Below are positions 23,719-31,730 of a DNA stretch of 37,256 bases, piece after piece. A program made the translations under genes and the position numbers. Location: contig JAEYYY010000881.1 in assembly GCA_023430775.1 (NCBI GenBank), positions 1 to 37,256 of the forward strand, read 5' to 3'. The notes under the pieces are model-generated. The model made no database searches and had not been told where the DNA came from. It was given only the letters and a program-made list of their open reading frames with translations. Numbering within the stretch: position 1 is the stretch's first letter; each line of letters begins with the position of its first letter. This stretch comes from Pseudomonadota bacterium (GTDB taxonomy: Bacteria; Myxococcota_A; Polyangia; Haliangiales; Haliangiaceae).

Positions 23719-24855
23719 ATGACCCGGCTCCGAGGGATTGCCGCTGCTCTTGCTCTGTTCGGTTGTGGGGACAACTTCGCGGAGGAGGGGATCCAGAACC
23801 CCGAGCGCGACGCCTACGACACCTGGATCAAGATCGAGCCGCCCGGCGTCGTCTGCGGCAACAACACCCAGTACAAGATGTTCGCCAACTTCTCGGACAA
23901 GAGCGACAACCTCGTCGTCGTGTTCGAGCCCGGCGGCGCGTGCTGGGATTATCCGAGCTGCACCGGCAAGGATGGCATTCGCGGCGCCGCCAACATCGAC
24001 GGCATTCCCGACGATCACTGGGAGCTCGCGCCGTTCATCTCGCCGTTCCTGTCGCGCTTCGACGACACCAACCCGTCGCGCGACTGGAACATGGTCTACG
24101 TGCCGTACTGCACCGCCGACGTGCACACCGGCAACACGGTCGTGACGTACACCGACGAGACCGATGAACCGGTCGAGTTCCATCACGACGGCCACGAGAT
24201 CGTGAAGAAGCTCGTCAGCTACCTCGACAGCGAGTTCACGCACGTACCGAAGATGCTGGTCACCGGTTGCTCGGCCGGCGGTGTCGGCTCGCTCGTCAAC
24301 TACCGGTTCCTCCGCAACGGCGTCCACGCGGTCAAGCAGGGCTACATGATCAACGACTCGGGCCCGGTGTTCCCGTCGTCGGGCTTCTCGAAGCCGATGC
24401 ACGAGATGATCCGCGGCGCGTGGAACCTCGATTCGCTGATGGGCGAGATGCCGCCGGGCTTCACGCTCGACGACATGGGCACGGTCAACACCGCGCTCGC
24501 CGACGAGTTCCCCGACGATCGGCTCGCCACCACGTACTTCCGCCGCGATCTCAACTTCTCGCTGTACTCGTACGAGCGGTTCTACAACTTCCCGCCGAAG
24601 CCCGAGATCATGGAGATGTGGGAGGCCGATACGCAGCTGTTGATCGCGCAGTACGACACCCGCGACAACCTCGACTACTTCATCCCGTACTACCGCGGCA
24701 TCAACGACAGCCATTGCACCACCGTCATCAACTTCGCGGGCTCTGACATCCAGGACCACGACATGACGCTCGCGCAGTGGATCAACGACTTCGTCGACGA
24801 CAAGCCGATCGAGAGCATGATCGAAGCGCCGGTCCCGGGCGAAGACGAGGAATGA
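23719..24855 (+). CDS. Pectinacetylesterase/Notum-like lipoprotein hydrolase
   Basis: 378 aa. Lipoprotein signal with Cys16 (LALFGCGDN). The alpha/beta-hydrolase core matches the pectinacetylesterase/Notum family: LVVVFEPGGACWDYPSC (65-81), MVYVPYCTADVHTGN (125-139), and the nucleophile elbow VTGCSAGG with Ser185. Candidates for the remaining triad are an Asp in QYDTRDNLDYF and the His of DIQDHDMT. Family members remove acetyl or acyl groups (pectin, Wnt palmitoleate); the substrate here is unknown, and a surface or secreted carboxylesterase is the safe reading. Its stop overlaps the next gene's ATG by four bases. Confidence 0.88.
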   Translation: MTRLRGIAAALALFGCGDNFAEEGIQNPERDAYDTWIKIEPPGVVCGNNTQYKMFANFSDKSDNLVVVFEPGGACWDYPSCTGKDGIRGAANIDGIPDDHWELAPFISPFLSRFDDTNPSRDWNMVYVPYCTADVHTGNTVVTYTDETDEPVEFHHDGHEIVKKLVSYLDSEFTHVPKMLVTGCSAGGVGSLVNYRFLRNGVHAVKQGYMINDSGPVFPSSGFSKPMHEMIRGAWNLDSLMGEMPPGFTLDDMGTVNTALADEFPDDRLATTYFRRDLNFSLYSYERFYNFPPKPEIMEMWEADTQLLIAQYDTRDNLDYFIPYYRGINDSHCTTVINFAGSDIQDHDMTLAQWINDFVDDKPIESMIEAPVPGEDEE

Positions 24856-25619
24856 CGGCAGCCCACGAGACATGGCAGAGCCATCCGCTGTGCGGGCCGC
24901 GCGAGACGCTGCCGGATCGCTACTGGGGACCGGAGCCGTTCAATCCCGAGGCGTGGCGCGAGCTCGAGCCGCTGTTCGATCCGAGCGCCGAGATCACCGC
25001 GATCCTCGACGCGCTCGGCGATAGCACCGACGCCGTCGATGTCGGCGGTGGCACCGGGCTACTCACGCAGGCGGTCGCGAAGCGGATGCCGGTGCTCGTG
25101 ATCGAGCCGTCGAGCGCGCAGCGCGAGCAGCTCCCTCCCGGCATCACCGCGCGCGAGGGGCGGATCGAGGCGCTGCCGCTAGCGGACCGGTCGCACGACG
25201 CCGCGCTCGCGACCTGGGTGCTGCAGTACACCGCGGATCCGCTGCGCGCGGTCTCGGAGCTCGCGCGCGTGGCACGCCGTCGCGTGGTGATCGTGCAGGG
25301 CGCGCCGGGCAACGATCTGATCACGCTGTGGAACATCGAGGGAGCGATCGCCGGGATGCCGTTCGCTCATCACGGCTTCCTGCTCGCGCACGCCGCGGAG
25401 ATCCTCGAGCGCGCGGGCTTCTCCATCGAGCTGTCGCGGATCCCGATCGCGGTGGCCGCGCCGAGCTCGCACCGGCTCGCCGACATCTTCGCGCGCCTTC
25501 ACTTCTGGAAGCACCCGCGTCTCGCCGACATGATCGCGGCCACCGAGCCGGTGATCGCGAGGACGCTCGCCATCGGCGAGCTCAACGACGATGCGGTGAT
25601 GCTGACCGCGCGCCGCTGA
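24852..25619 (+). CDS. Class I SAM-dependent methyltransferase
   Basis: 255 aa, translationally coupled (ATGA overlap) to the esterase-like lipoprotein gene. The Rossmann-type core has motif I DAVDVGGGTGLLTQ (about 60-73), an acidic end of strand 2 (VLVIEPSSAQ), motif III-like ALPLADRSHDAALATWVLQY and VSELARVARRRVVIV, as in the Methyltransf_11/25 group. The substrate cannot be read from the sequence. Stop codon abuts the stop of the convergent Cys-repeat lipoprotein gene with no spacer. Confidence 0.9.
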   Translation: MTAAHETWQSHPLCGPRETLPDRYWGPEPFNPEAWRELEPLFDPSAEITAILDALGDSTDAVDVGGGTGLLTQAVAKRMPVLVIEPSSAQREQLPPGITAREGRIEALPLADRSHDAALATWVLQYTADPLRAVSELARVARRRVVIVQGAPGNDLITLWNIEGAIAGMPFAHHGFLLAHAAEILERAGFSIELSRIPIAVAAPSSHRLADIFARLHFWKHPRLADMIAATEPVIARTLAIGELNDDAVMLTARR

Positions 25620-26618
25620 CTACTGCGCGGTCGCGCCGCACGACGACGACACCTTCGCCGACGCCTCGACCGACACCGAGAACCTGGCCTCGATCTGCAC
25701 CGAGGCAGCGGCGACCGCCGCGATCTGGCCGCCGACGCACAGCCCCTTCTCGCCGACCTGGCGCACGAGGTCGGCCGACGATGCGACCAGCGACGCACCA
25801 GTCTTGACCCAGTTCGCGACCGCCTTGCCGGCCAGCTCGAGTCGCTTCGACGCGCGCAGGATCGACGGCAGGCCGACCTCGATCGCCTTCATCGCCTTCT
25901 GGAACTTCGAGTCGTCGACGATCGTGACGTTCTCGCGCACCACCTCGACCTTGGGCTCGCTGCACACCGTGTTCGCGCTGGCGTGGATCTCCGCCGACGC
26001 CTTGCACTCGGCCGAGCCGGTGACCTCGGCGTAGCCATCGCACTGACCGGTGCAGCGGCCCTGGCAGGTGCCGTCGCACTTGCCATTGCATTGCCCACCA
26101 CCGCCGCCGCCCTCGCACGAACCGTTGCAGGTGCCGTTGCAGGTGCCGCCGCACTCGCCGGAGCAGCGGATGTCGATGTCGGCCTCGGCGCGCGCCTCGC
26201 ACTTCGCGGCAAAGCTCGCCGCCAGATCGATCTCGGTGTGGCACTCGGGCGGCTTGTAGCGGGTGACGAGCCGCGACTCGCTCTTCACGCTGACCTGGAG
26301 GTTGGCATCGATCTCGTTGGCGACGCGGATGCAGACCTCGTCGGTCTTGCCGGTATCGGGAATGCCGAGCTCGCGCGCCATGCGCTTGCACGCCGACGCG
26401 ACCGAGGCCTCGAGCTCGACGCTCGCCTTGTCGAGCTCGGCGGTCGCCTGCAGGAAGGCGTACAGCTTCCGGCCTGCCGGATTGGCGTCGATCTTTCCGC
26501 ACGCGTCCGGGCTCACCGAGCCCCCACCGCCGCGCCCGGGAACGGTAGGAGTGCCGGGACATGCCGTCATCGAGACGACGCATGCCGCGATACAGAGAGC
26601 CAGCCCGAGCTTGTTCAT
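25620..26618 (-). CDS. Lipoprotein with period-4 Cys/Gly repeats
   Basis: 332 aa from the ATG at 26618. The signal has its lipobox at MTAC (Cys20), then a Gly-rich linker. Residues ~37-145 and ~195-332 are helical and Ala-rich. Between them, residues 152-193 hold ten Cys at exact four-residue spacing in two blocks of five, separated by a Glu-Gly6-Gln hinge, each unit of the form C-x-G-x. The second helical part includes an amphipathic stretch (FQKAMKAIEVGLPSILRASK) and ends SSSCGATAQ. Family unnamed. It lies 63 bp downstream of the histidine kinase gene on the same strand and may share its transcript. Confidence 0.8.
   Translation of the reverse strand: MNKLGLALCIAACVVSMTACPGTPTVPGRGGGGSVSPDACGKIDANPAGRKLYAFLQATAELDKASVELEASVASACKRMARELGIPDTGKTDEVCIRVANEIDANLQVSVKSESRLVTRYKPPECHTEIDLAASFAAKCEARAEADIDIRCSGECGGTCNGTCNGSCEGGGGGGQCNGKCDGTCQGRCTGQCDGYAEVTGSAECKASAEIHASANTVCSEPKVEVVRENVTIVDDSKFQKAMKAIEVGLPSILRASKRLELAGKAVANWVKTGASLVASSADLVRQVGEKGLCVGGQIAAVAAASVQIEARFSVSVEASAKVSSSCGATAQ
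26040..26165 (-). repeat. Coding repeat: C-x-G-x units
   Basis: This 126-bp stretch encodes residues 152-193 of the lipoprotein, with Cys at 152, 156, 160, 164, 168 and 177, 181, 185, 189, 193. Codons vary among units, so selection acts on the protein pattern rather than recent duplication. The regular spacing suggests a disulfide-stapled rod or turn-helix. Confidence 0.85.
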
Positions 26619-26681
26619 GGCGCCCAGTCTCACCCGAAACGCGATCGAAGATCCTGACAGCGGGTCAAGCCTTTTGCCCGG

Positions 26682-28160
26682 TCACCTGGATCCGGCGATC
26701 TCGAACCAGAAGGCCGTGGTGCCGTTCGCGCAGCTGACACCGACGCTGCCGCCGTGCGCCTGCGCGACCGAGCGCACGATCGCGAGGCCGAGCCCGGATC
26801 CACCCGAGGCGATCCGCGTCGAGTAGAAGCGGTCCCACACCTTGCGCTGCGCGTTCGCGGACAACGCCGGGCCCTGATTGGTGACGGTGATCCGGGCGCC
26901 CTGCGGCCGTGTCTCGCCGGTGATGGTCACCGTGCTGCCGGGGTCGGCGAACTGCGTTGCATTGGCGACCAGGTTGTCGAGCGCCGCGGCGAGCTGGTGC
27001 TCGCGGCCGGTGATCGATAGCTTGTCTGCACGCACCTCGACGGGAACCGGCCACGGGCGGCGCGCGCAGCTCGCCGCGAGTGCCTCGAGGTCGACGGGCA
27101 GGGCGACACTGCGATCGTCATCGACGCGCGCGAGCTCGAGCAATCGCGAGACCAGGCGATCGAGGCGCGCGGTGTCGTCGATGATCATCGCGAGGAAGCG
27201 ATCGCGTGCCTCGGGATCGTCGGCGGCGCCTTCGCGCAGCAGCTCCGCGGCGCCGCGGATGCCGGTGAGCGGAGTCTTGAACTCGTGGCTGATGTCGGCG
27301 GCCAGCGTGCGCGCGTCGTGGGCGCGGCGCTCGAGCTCGTCGGTCATCGCATCGACGGCGCGCGCGAGCTGGCCGATCTCGTCCTTGCGGCGCGCCAGCT
27401 TGTCGAGCGGCTCGGCGGGCTGCCGCGCGGCGATCCGCTGGGCGCGGCGGGTCAGCTTGCCGAGCGGCCGCGCGATCGTCGTCGCCAGGAGCAGCGAGAG
27501 CAGCGCCGTCACGAACACGGTGCCGATCAGCACGTGCGCCAGGAACTCGCGAAGCTCGAACAGCTGGAGCTTGATGTCGCGCGTCGAGCGGGTGACGTAG
27601 ATGACGCCGCGGACGACCTTGCCGTCGCGCCCGTCGAAGATCGGCAGCGCCGAGAACAGATAGACGCGCTCCTGCTTGTCCCACAGTCGCGTCGCGGAGC
27701 CGTAGCGGCCGGCGAGCGCGGCCTTGACCTCGCGGCGCTCGGCGACCGGATCGATCGGGCGCGGCGGCTCGGCCTCGTGTGTCGGTGACTCCCCGCCGAG
27801 CAGATAGGGCACCGGTCGCTCGGCTCCTTCCGGCGGGCCGCTGCGATGCGAATCCGCGACCACCGCGCCGGTCGCGTCGAGGATCCGGATCCTCGCCCGG
27901 GTATCGCGCGCGGCCCTCGCCAGCGTGCGCTCGTGGCTGGCGAGCGGTGCATCGCTCGCGAGCACCACCGAGCGCATCAGCTGCGCCTGGTGGATCATGT
28001 CCTGCTCGAGGAGATCGAGCTGTTGCTCCTCGTGCATGCGGGCGAAGGCGATGCCGATCAACGGCACCGCGGCGACGATCAGGTTGATCAGCAGCAGGCG
28101 GTAGCGGATCCGCGCGAGGTGCCGCGCGAACCCCTTAACCGCACCGGTAACCGACGCCAT
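26682..28160 (-). CDS. Sensor histidine kinase
   Basis: 492 aa. Two transmembrane helices (about 21-40 and 207-229) bracket a ~165-residue periplasmic sensor region with a PAS/CHASE-like look (ARIRILDATGAVVADS). HAMP at about 228-281 (ARPLGKLTRRAQRIAA), H-box with the phospho-accepting His292 (ADISHEFKTPLTGIRG), N-box LDNLVANATQFA, G-box GGSGLGLAIVRSV. It autophosphorylates and passes phosphate to the regulator encoded just upstream, with which it overlaps by 26 nt. Periplasmic stimulus unknown. The overall build is like CreC/ChvG-type sensors, but I would not assign either name. Confidence 0.93.
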   Translation of the reverse strand: MASVTGAVKGFARHLARIRYRLLLINLIVAAVPLIGIAFARMHEEQQLDLLEQDMIHQAQLMRSVVLASDAPLASHERTLARAARDTRARIRILDATGAVVADSHRSGPPEGAERPVPYLLGGESPTHEAEPPRPIDPVAERREVKAALAGRYGSATRLWDKQERVYLFSALPIFDGRDGKVVRGVIYVTRSTRDIKLQLFELREFLAHVLIGTVFVTALLSLLLATTIARPLGKLTRRAQRIAARQPAEPLDKLARRKDEIGQLARAVDAMTDELERRAHDARTLAADISHEFKTPLTGIRGAAELLREGAADDPEARDRFLAMIIDDTARLDRLVSRLLELARVDDDRSVALPVDLEALAASCARRPWPVPVEVRADKLSITGREHQLAAALDNLVANATQFADPGSTVTITGETRPQGARITVTNQGPALSANAQRKVWDRFYSTRIASGGSGLGLAIVRSVAQAHGGSVGVSCANGTTAFWFEIAGSR

Positions 28161-28809
28161 GGACCGTCTCGATCACGTCCTCGCCAGCGGCGGCGATCAG
28201 CTTGGCGCGCAGGTTGCGGACGTGGGTGTCGATCGTGCGTTCGCTGATGTGATGATCGTCGCCGTACACCGTGGTGATCAGCTGACCGCGCGACAGCACG
28301 CGCCCGCGATGGCTGACCAGCGTGGCGAGCAGCTTGAGCTCGGTCGCCGTCACCTGTAGCGGCTCACCCTTGACGCGCACCTCGTGGCGATCGCGATCGA
28401 TCTCGACCGTGCCGATGGTCAGCACCGGTCGCGCCTCGGGGACCTGGGTCGCGGCCGAGCGGCGAAGCACGGCGGCGACGCGCGCCACCAGCTCGCGAGG
28501 CGAGAACGGCTTGGCGAGATAGTCGTCGGCACCGAGATCGAGCCCGAGCACGCGATCGGCTTCCTCGCCGCGCGACGACAGGAACACGATCGGAACGCGG
28601 CCGGCGATCCGGCGGCACACCGCGAGGCCGTCGAGCTCGGGCATCAGGACGTCGAGCACGAGCAGATCGACCTTCGGCGCACGCTCGATCCGCTCGAGGG
28701 CGTGTGCCCCGTCGCACGCCAGCTCGACGGAGTAGCCGGCCTTTGCCAGCGCGAACCGCGCGACCTCGCGGATGTGCGCGTCATCATCGACGACGAGGAC
28801 GGACGTCAT
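28135..28809 (-). CDS. OmpR-family response regulator
   Basis: 224 aa. Receiver domain with acidic pocket DDD (8-10), phospho-accepting Asp53 (LVLDVLMPELDG) and Lys100 (DDYLAKPF). The C-terminal winged helix has ELKLLATLVSHRGRVLSRGQL and the recognition region ERTIDTHVRNLRAKL, ending VHGVGYRCG. It is a DNA-binding transcription regulator paired with the histidine kinase gene downstream. Its ATG overlaps the stop of the coiled-coil membrane protein gene by four bases, so the two-component pair is embedded in a larger operon. Confidence 0.95.
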   Translation of the reverse strand: MTSVLVVDDDAHIREVARFALAKAGYSVELACDGAHALERIERAPKVDLLVLDVLMPELDGLAVCRRIAGRVPIVFLSSRGEEADRVLGLDLGADDYLAKPFSPRELVARVAAVLRRSAATQVPEARPVLTIGTVEIDRDRHEVRVKGEPLQVTATELKLLATLVSHRGRVLSRGQLITTVYGDDHHISERTIDTHVRNLRAKLIAAAGEDVIETVHGVGYRCG

Positions 28810-29477
28810 GCAGTGATCGAACGCTTTTGAGGTGGGTCGTATTCCCTGCCAGGAGCCTCCAGCGAGGTCTGGTAGGCAAACAGCTCCGACAGGCCTTCGA
28901 CGCGCGACACCAGCTCGCGCACCAGCTCGCTCGACGATCCGGACAATGCCGCCGCCGACGGTTGCAGGCGCACCAGCTCTGCCTGGGTGACGAGCTGCGC
29001 GATCAGCTCGTGGACCTCCTCGAGCTCGCTGCGATAGCGCTCGCGCAGGGTGCGCAGGTGACCGAGCGTGCGCACGCGGAGCTCCGCGGTCGCGGCGGCG
29101 GCGGTGGCTCCCCGGCTCTCGAGCTCCTTCGCGCGGAGCGTCGCCGCCGCGGGATCGAAGTCCGGGCGCGCGAGCACGTCGTCGAGCTCGGCGAGGCGCT
29201 GCGAGGCTTCGCGCAACCGCGAGGCGAGCACGCGCGCGCTCTCGGCATCGGGCAACACGCTCGCGAGCGGCGAGGCCTGCGCGCGGGCGATCGCGCCGAG
29301 CAGCTCCTGCTCGCGATGATCTTTCGGATCGCGGGCGAGCGCGAGCGGTGCCCACAGCGGCCACATCACGATCGTCAGCGCGCAATCGATCGCCGTGGGC
29401 CGGCGCCGGATCGCGAACGCGATGGTCGCGACCACGCCGATCGCGACGTAGCCGAGCCCGATCATGCCGAGGCTCAC
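28806..29477 (-). CDS. Membrane-anchored coiled-coil protein
   Basis: 223 aa from the GTG at 29477, which overlaps the previous stop (GTGA); an ATG at 29465 is an alternative. Two hydrophobic helices at the N-terminus (GLGYVAIGVVATIAFAI, then ALTIVMWPLWAPLAL) are followed by a long cytoplasmic helical region rich in Ala, Glu, Leu and Arg with coiled-coil character (LRVRTLGHLRTLRERYRSEL, then LEEVHELIAQLVTQAELV). No catalytic motif. Its position just before the response regulator suggests a role in the signalling unit, for example as a scaffold (inference). Confidence 0.8.
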   Translation of the reverse strand: MSLGMIGLGYVAIGVVATIAFAIRRRPTAIDCALTIVMWPLWAPLALARDPKDHREQELLGAIARAQASPLASVLPDAESARVLASRLREASQRLAELDDVLARPDFDPAAATLRAKELESRGATAAAATAELRVRTLGHLRTLRERYRSELEEVHELIAQLVTQAELVRLQPSAAALSGSSSELVRELVSRVEGLSELFAYQTSLEAPGREYDPPQKRSITA

Positions 29478-30208
29478 GGCGCATCCTCGAAGCGAGAGAG
29501 CGGTGCCTCGTCGCGATAGTAGATGCCGCGCGCCGAGCGGACCGCGCCGACGATGGCGTCGAACAAACTGCCCTCGACGTCGCGGACGAACACGATCTCC
29601 GGCGTCCGCGGCCGCAGCACGTACGGGCGCAGTGCCCACGCGAGCTGACCGCCGACCATCACGAACACGATGCACAGCCCGGCGACCGACGTGCGCCAGC
29701 CCTTGCCGCCCTCGATCGACATCGCACGCACGATCATCAGCAGCGCGGCGAGGCCGCCGATCGCGAACACCGCCACGGTCGCGAGGATCATGTGGTGGTA
29801 CGAGATGTCGACCGCCCGGCCGAGCATGATCAGCGGCGTGAACGCGACGACGATCAGCGCACCGAACGCCAGCGCCGACATCACGAGCGCGAAGTCGACG
29901 GCGAGCCGCGACCTGCGTCCGAGCGCGCTGCCGATCGCGGTGAGCACCGGCGCCGACAGCGCCGCGGTGCCGAGCAGCACCAGCGGCAGCTTGATCGCCG
30001 CATACAGGATCTGCTCGCCGCCGCGATAGCTGCCGAGCGCCGCGCCGACGATCATCATCGCCACCGCGATCGTCACCGTCATCGTGCGCAGGATCTCGCC
30101 GACGTTGCCGGTCTTGATCTTGGTCAGCATCCTGTCGCGGTCGCGCAGCAGCAGATCGATCGTGCCGAGCGACACCACGCCACGCGAAGTCTCGACGGCG
30201 CCGATCAC
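29474..30208 (-). CDS. Polytopic membrane protein
   Basis: 244 aa from the GTG at 30208, which overlaps the preceding stop by four bases. A short cytoplasmic start (GTIDLLLRDRDRML) is followed by about six hydrophobic helices, then a ~45-residue soluble C-terminus (RPRTPEIVFVRDVEGSLFDA onward). The general look is like Yip1/ABC-2-type helper membrane proteins, but I do not recognise a family. It belongs to the overlapping run that ends in the two-component system. Confidence 0.78.
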   Translation of the reverse strand: MIGAVETSRGVVSLGTIDLLLRDRDRMLTKIKTGNVGEILRTMTVTIAVAMMIVGAALGSYRGGEQILYAAIKLPLVLLGTAALSAPVLTAIGSALGRRSRLAVDFALVMSALAFGALIVVAFTPLIMLGRAVDISYHHMILATVAVFAIGGLAALLMIVRAMSIEGGKGWRTSVAGLCIVFVMVGGQLAWALRPYVLRPRTPEIVFVRDVEGSLFDAIVGAVRSARGIYYRDEAPLSRFEDAP

Positions 30209-30708
30209 AGCAGCACCTCCGACGTCAGCTCGAACCACAACCGCCCGGCGATGCCGAGCGTCGCGATCGCCCACGTGAAGCACACCACGCCGGCCCCGAA
30301 CGTCCTCGGCACCAGCTCGGTCGCGAGCCGCAGCATCGCGATCATCGCCGCGCCGCCGAGCACCACGCTGCAGACGACGACGGTCGTCAGATCCGATGTC
30401 GAGGACAGCGACAGGAACAGCGCGGGCAACACCAGGCCGGCGAGCGCGATGCCGAACGCGCCGAACGAGGCGGCCAGCGCGCGGGCGACCTGGGCGAGCG
30501 ACGGTCCGGCCTTGGTGGCGGCGATCGAGATGTAGAGCGCAGGGCAGGTCGCCGCGGCGATGCCGAACACGATCGCCGGGGTCGCCGCGATCGGTGCCGG
30601 GTCACCGGCGCGCAGGGCGAGCACGCCGCCGATGGCGATCGGGCCCGCTGCGGCGAGCGCCAGCCGCATCGCGTCGACTCGTTGTGTGGGTAGGGTGGCC
30701 GCGGTCAT
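30205..30708 (-). CDS. Membrane protein, first gene of the two-component operon
   Basis: 167 aa. Five hydrophobic helices with short loops (for example AIGGVLALRAG, FGIALAGLVLPALFLSL, VVVCSVVLGGAAMIAML); the last residues are WFELTSEVLL. Start at the ATG 30708; the promoter should be in the 128-bp divergent region before 30837, but no convincing hexamers are visible. Its stop overlaps the next start in GTGA. Family unknown; likely forms a membrane complex with the following protein (inference from coupling). Confidence 0.78.
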   Translation of the reverse strand: MTAATLPTQRVDAMRLALAAAGPIAIGGVLALRAGDPAPIAATPAIVFGIAAATCPALYISIAATKAGPSLAQVARALAASFGAFGIALAGLVLPALFLSLSSTSDLTTVVVCSVVLGGAAMIAMLRLATELVPRTFGAGVVCFTWAIATLGIAGRLWFELTSEVLL

Positions 30709-30836
30709 CGAATCCTCATGCCCCGATCAACCACGAGGCTATCCAGGGCTCGCGCATCGGCCGTGCAGCCGGCGTCGATCGATCGTGGAGATTCGAAGGA
30801 GACGACGGGGCACGCGGATTGCTCGGCGTTCGGGCC

Positions 30837-31670
30837 ATGCGTCGGTTTCCAGGTCCGCCTCACGCCGTCATCGCGCTGTTGTTGATGTTGTGCTCGCCCG
30901 CGTACGCCGATCCGCTGTCGCAGCTGAGTGGTCGAGTCCTCGATTCCAGGCATGGGACACCTGTCGAGTCCGCACTCGTGCTCGTCGCCGGTCCCAGTGG
31001 CGTCGAGCATCAGCTGACGACGGACAGCGCGGGTCGCTACAAGGTCGCGGTCGCGCCGGGCTCCTACATCCTGATCTTCGTCTACGGCACCGCGCGATCG
31101 AGCGGTCGCGTCGTCGTCGCTCCCGACCGCCCGGCGATCCTCGACGGCAAGGTCGACGCCACCGAGGGCGAGGTGATCGTGATCCGCGACAAGATCCAGC
31201 CGCCGGTGCCGCCGCGCCCGACCAATCACAAGTGGCAGAAGGCACCGCCGTACAGCGACCGCGCCGTGCTCGAGGATGCGTGGACCAAGGCGTGGCTGCT
31301 GCTCGATATCGACGAGCGCGGCAAGCTCCAGCGCATCAAGTGGCTCAAGCGCCCGGGCTACGACCTCGAGAAGATCGCGATCTCCGAGGTCACCAAGCTG
31401 ACGTTCGATCCCGCGCGCGATTCTCGCGGCAAGCCGATCCGCGCGTGGTTCGTGTGGAGCATCGAGTGGCCATCGGCGTGGTGGCTCGAGAAGTTCGTCG
31501 GCACCCGGTCGGGGATGCCGCCGCGCCAGGGTCTGAACGGCCGCAAGGATGACTACATCCCCTGCAAGGGGAGCGGCCCGTGGCACATGGGCTCGTTGCA
31601 CAAGACCTACAAGGATTGTTCGCAGCCGGACTACAAGGTCGCGGCGAAGGAGCCGTGGTTCAAGCCGTGA
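30837..31670 (+). CDS. Exported protein with carboxypeptidase-regulatory-like and TonB-like domains
   Basis: 277 aa. Signal peptide (HAVIALLLMLCSPAYA). Residues ~28-110 are a beta-sandwich of the CarboxypepD_reg type (LSGRVLDSRHGTPVESALVLV, RYKVAVAPGSYILIFVYG). Residues ~150-215 look like a TonB C-terminal-type module (AWLLLDIDERGKLQRIKW, AISEVTKLTFDPARDSRGKP, WFVWSIEW). The tail carries two Cys. Probably periplasmic. The ATG at 30837 starts exactly at the signal peptide; longer frames upstream would be out of character. Confidence 0.75.
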   Translation: MRRFPGPPHAVIALLLMLCSPAYADPLSQLSGRVLDSRHGTPVESALVLVAGPSGVEHQLTTDSAGRYKVAVAPGSYILIFVYGTARSSGRVVVAPDRPAILDGKVDATEGEVIVIRDKIQPPVPPRPTNHKWQKAPPYSDRAVLEDAWTKAWLLLDIDERGKLQRIKWLKRPGYDLEKIAISEVTKLTFDPARDSRGKPIRAWFVWSIEWPSAWWLEKFVGTRSGMPPRQGLNGRKDDYIPCKGSGPWHMGSLHKTYKDCSQPDYKVAAKEPWFKP

Positions 31671-31730
31671 CGTGCTGCGTCCTGCTCGAACCGCGTGCAG
31701 CGCGCCGTCAACGCGCGGCTCGTACCGCGC

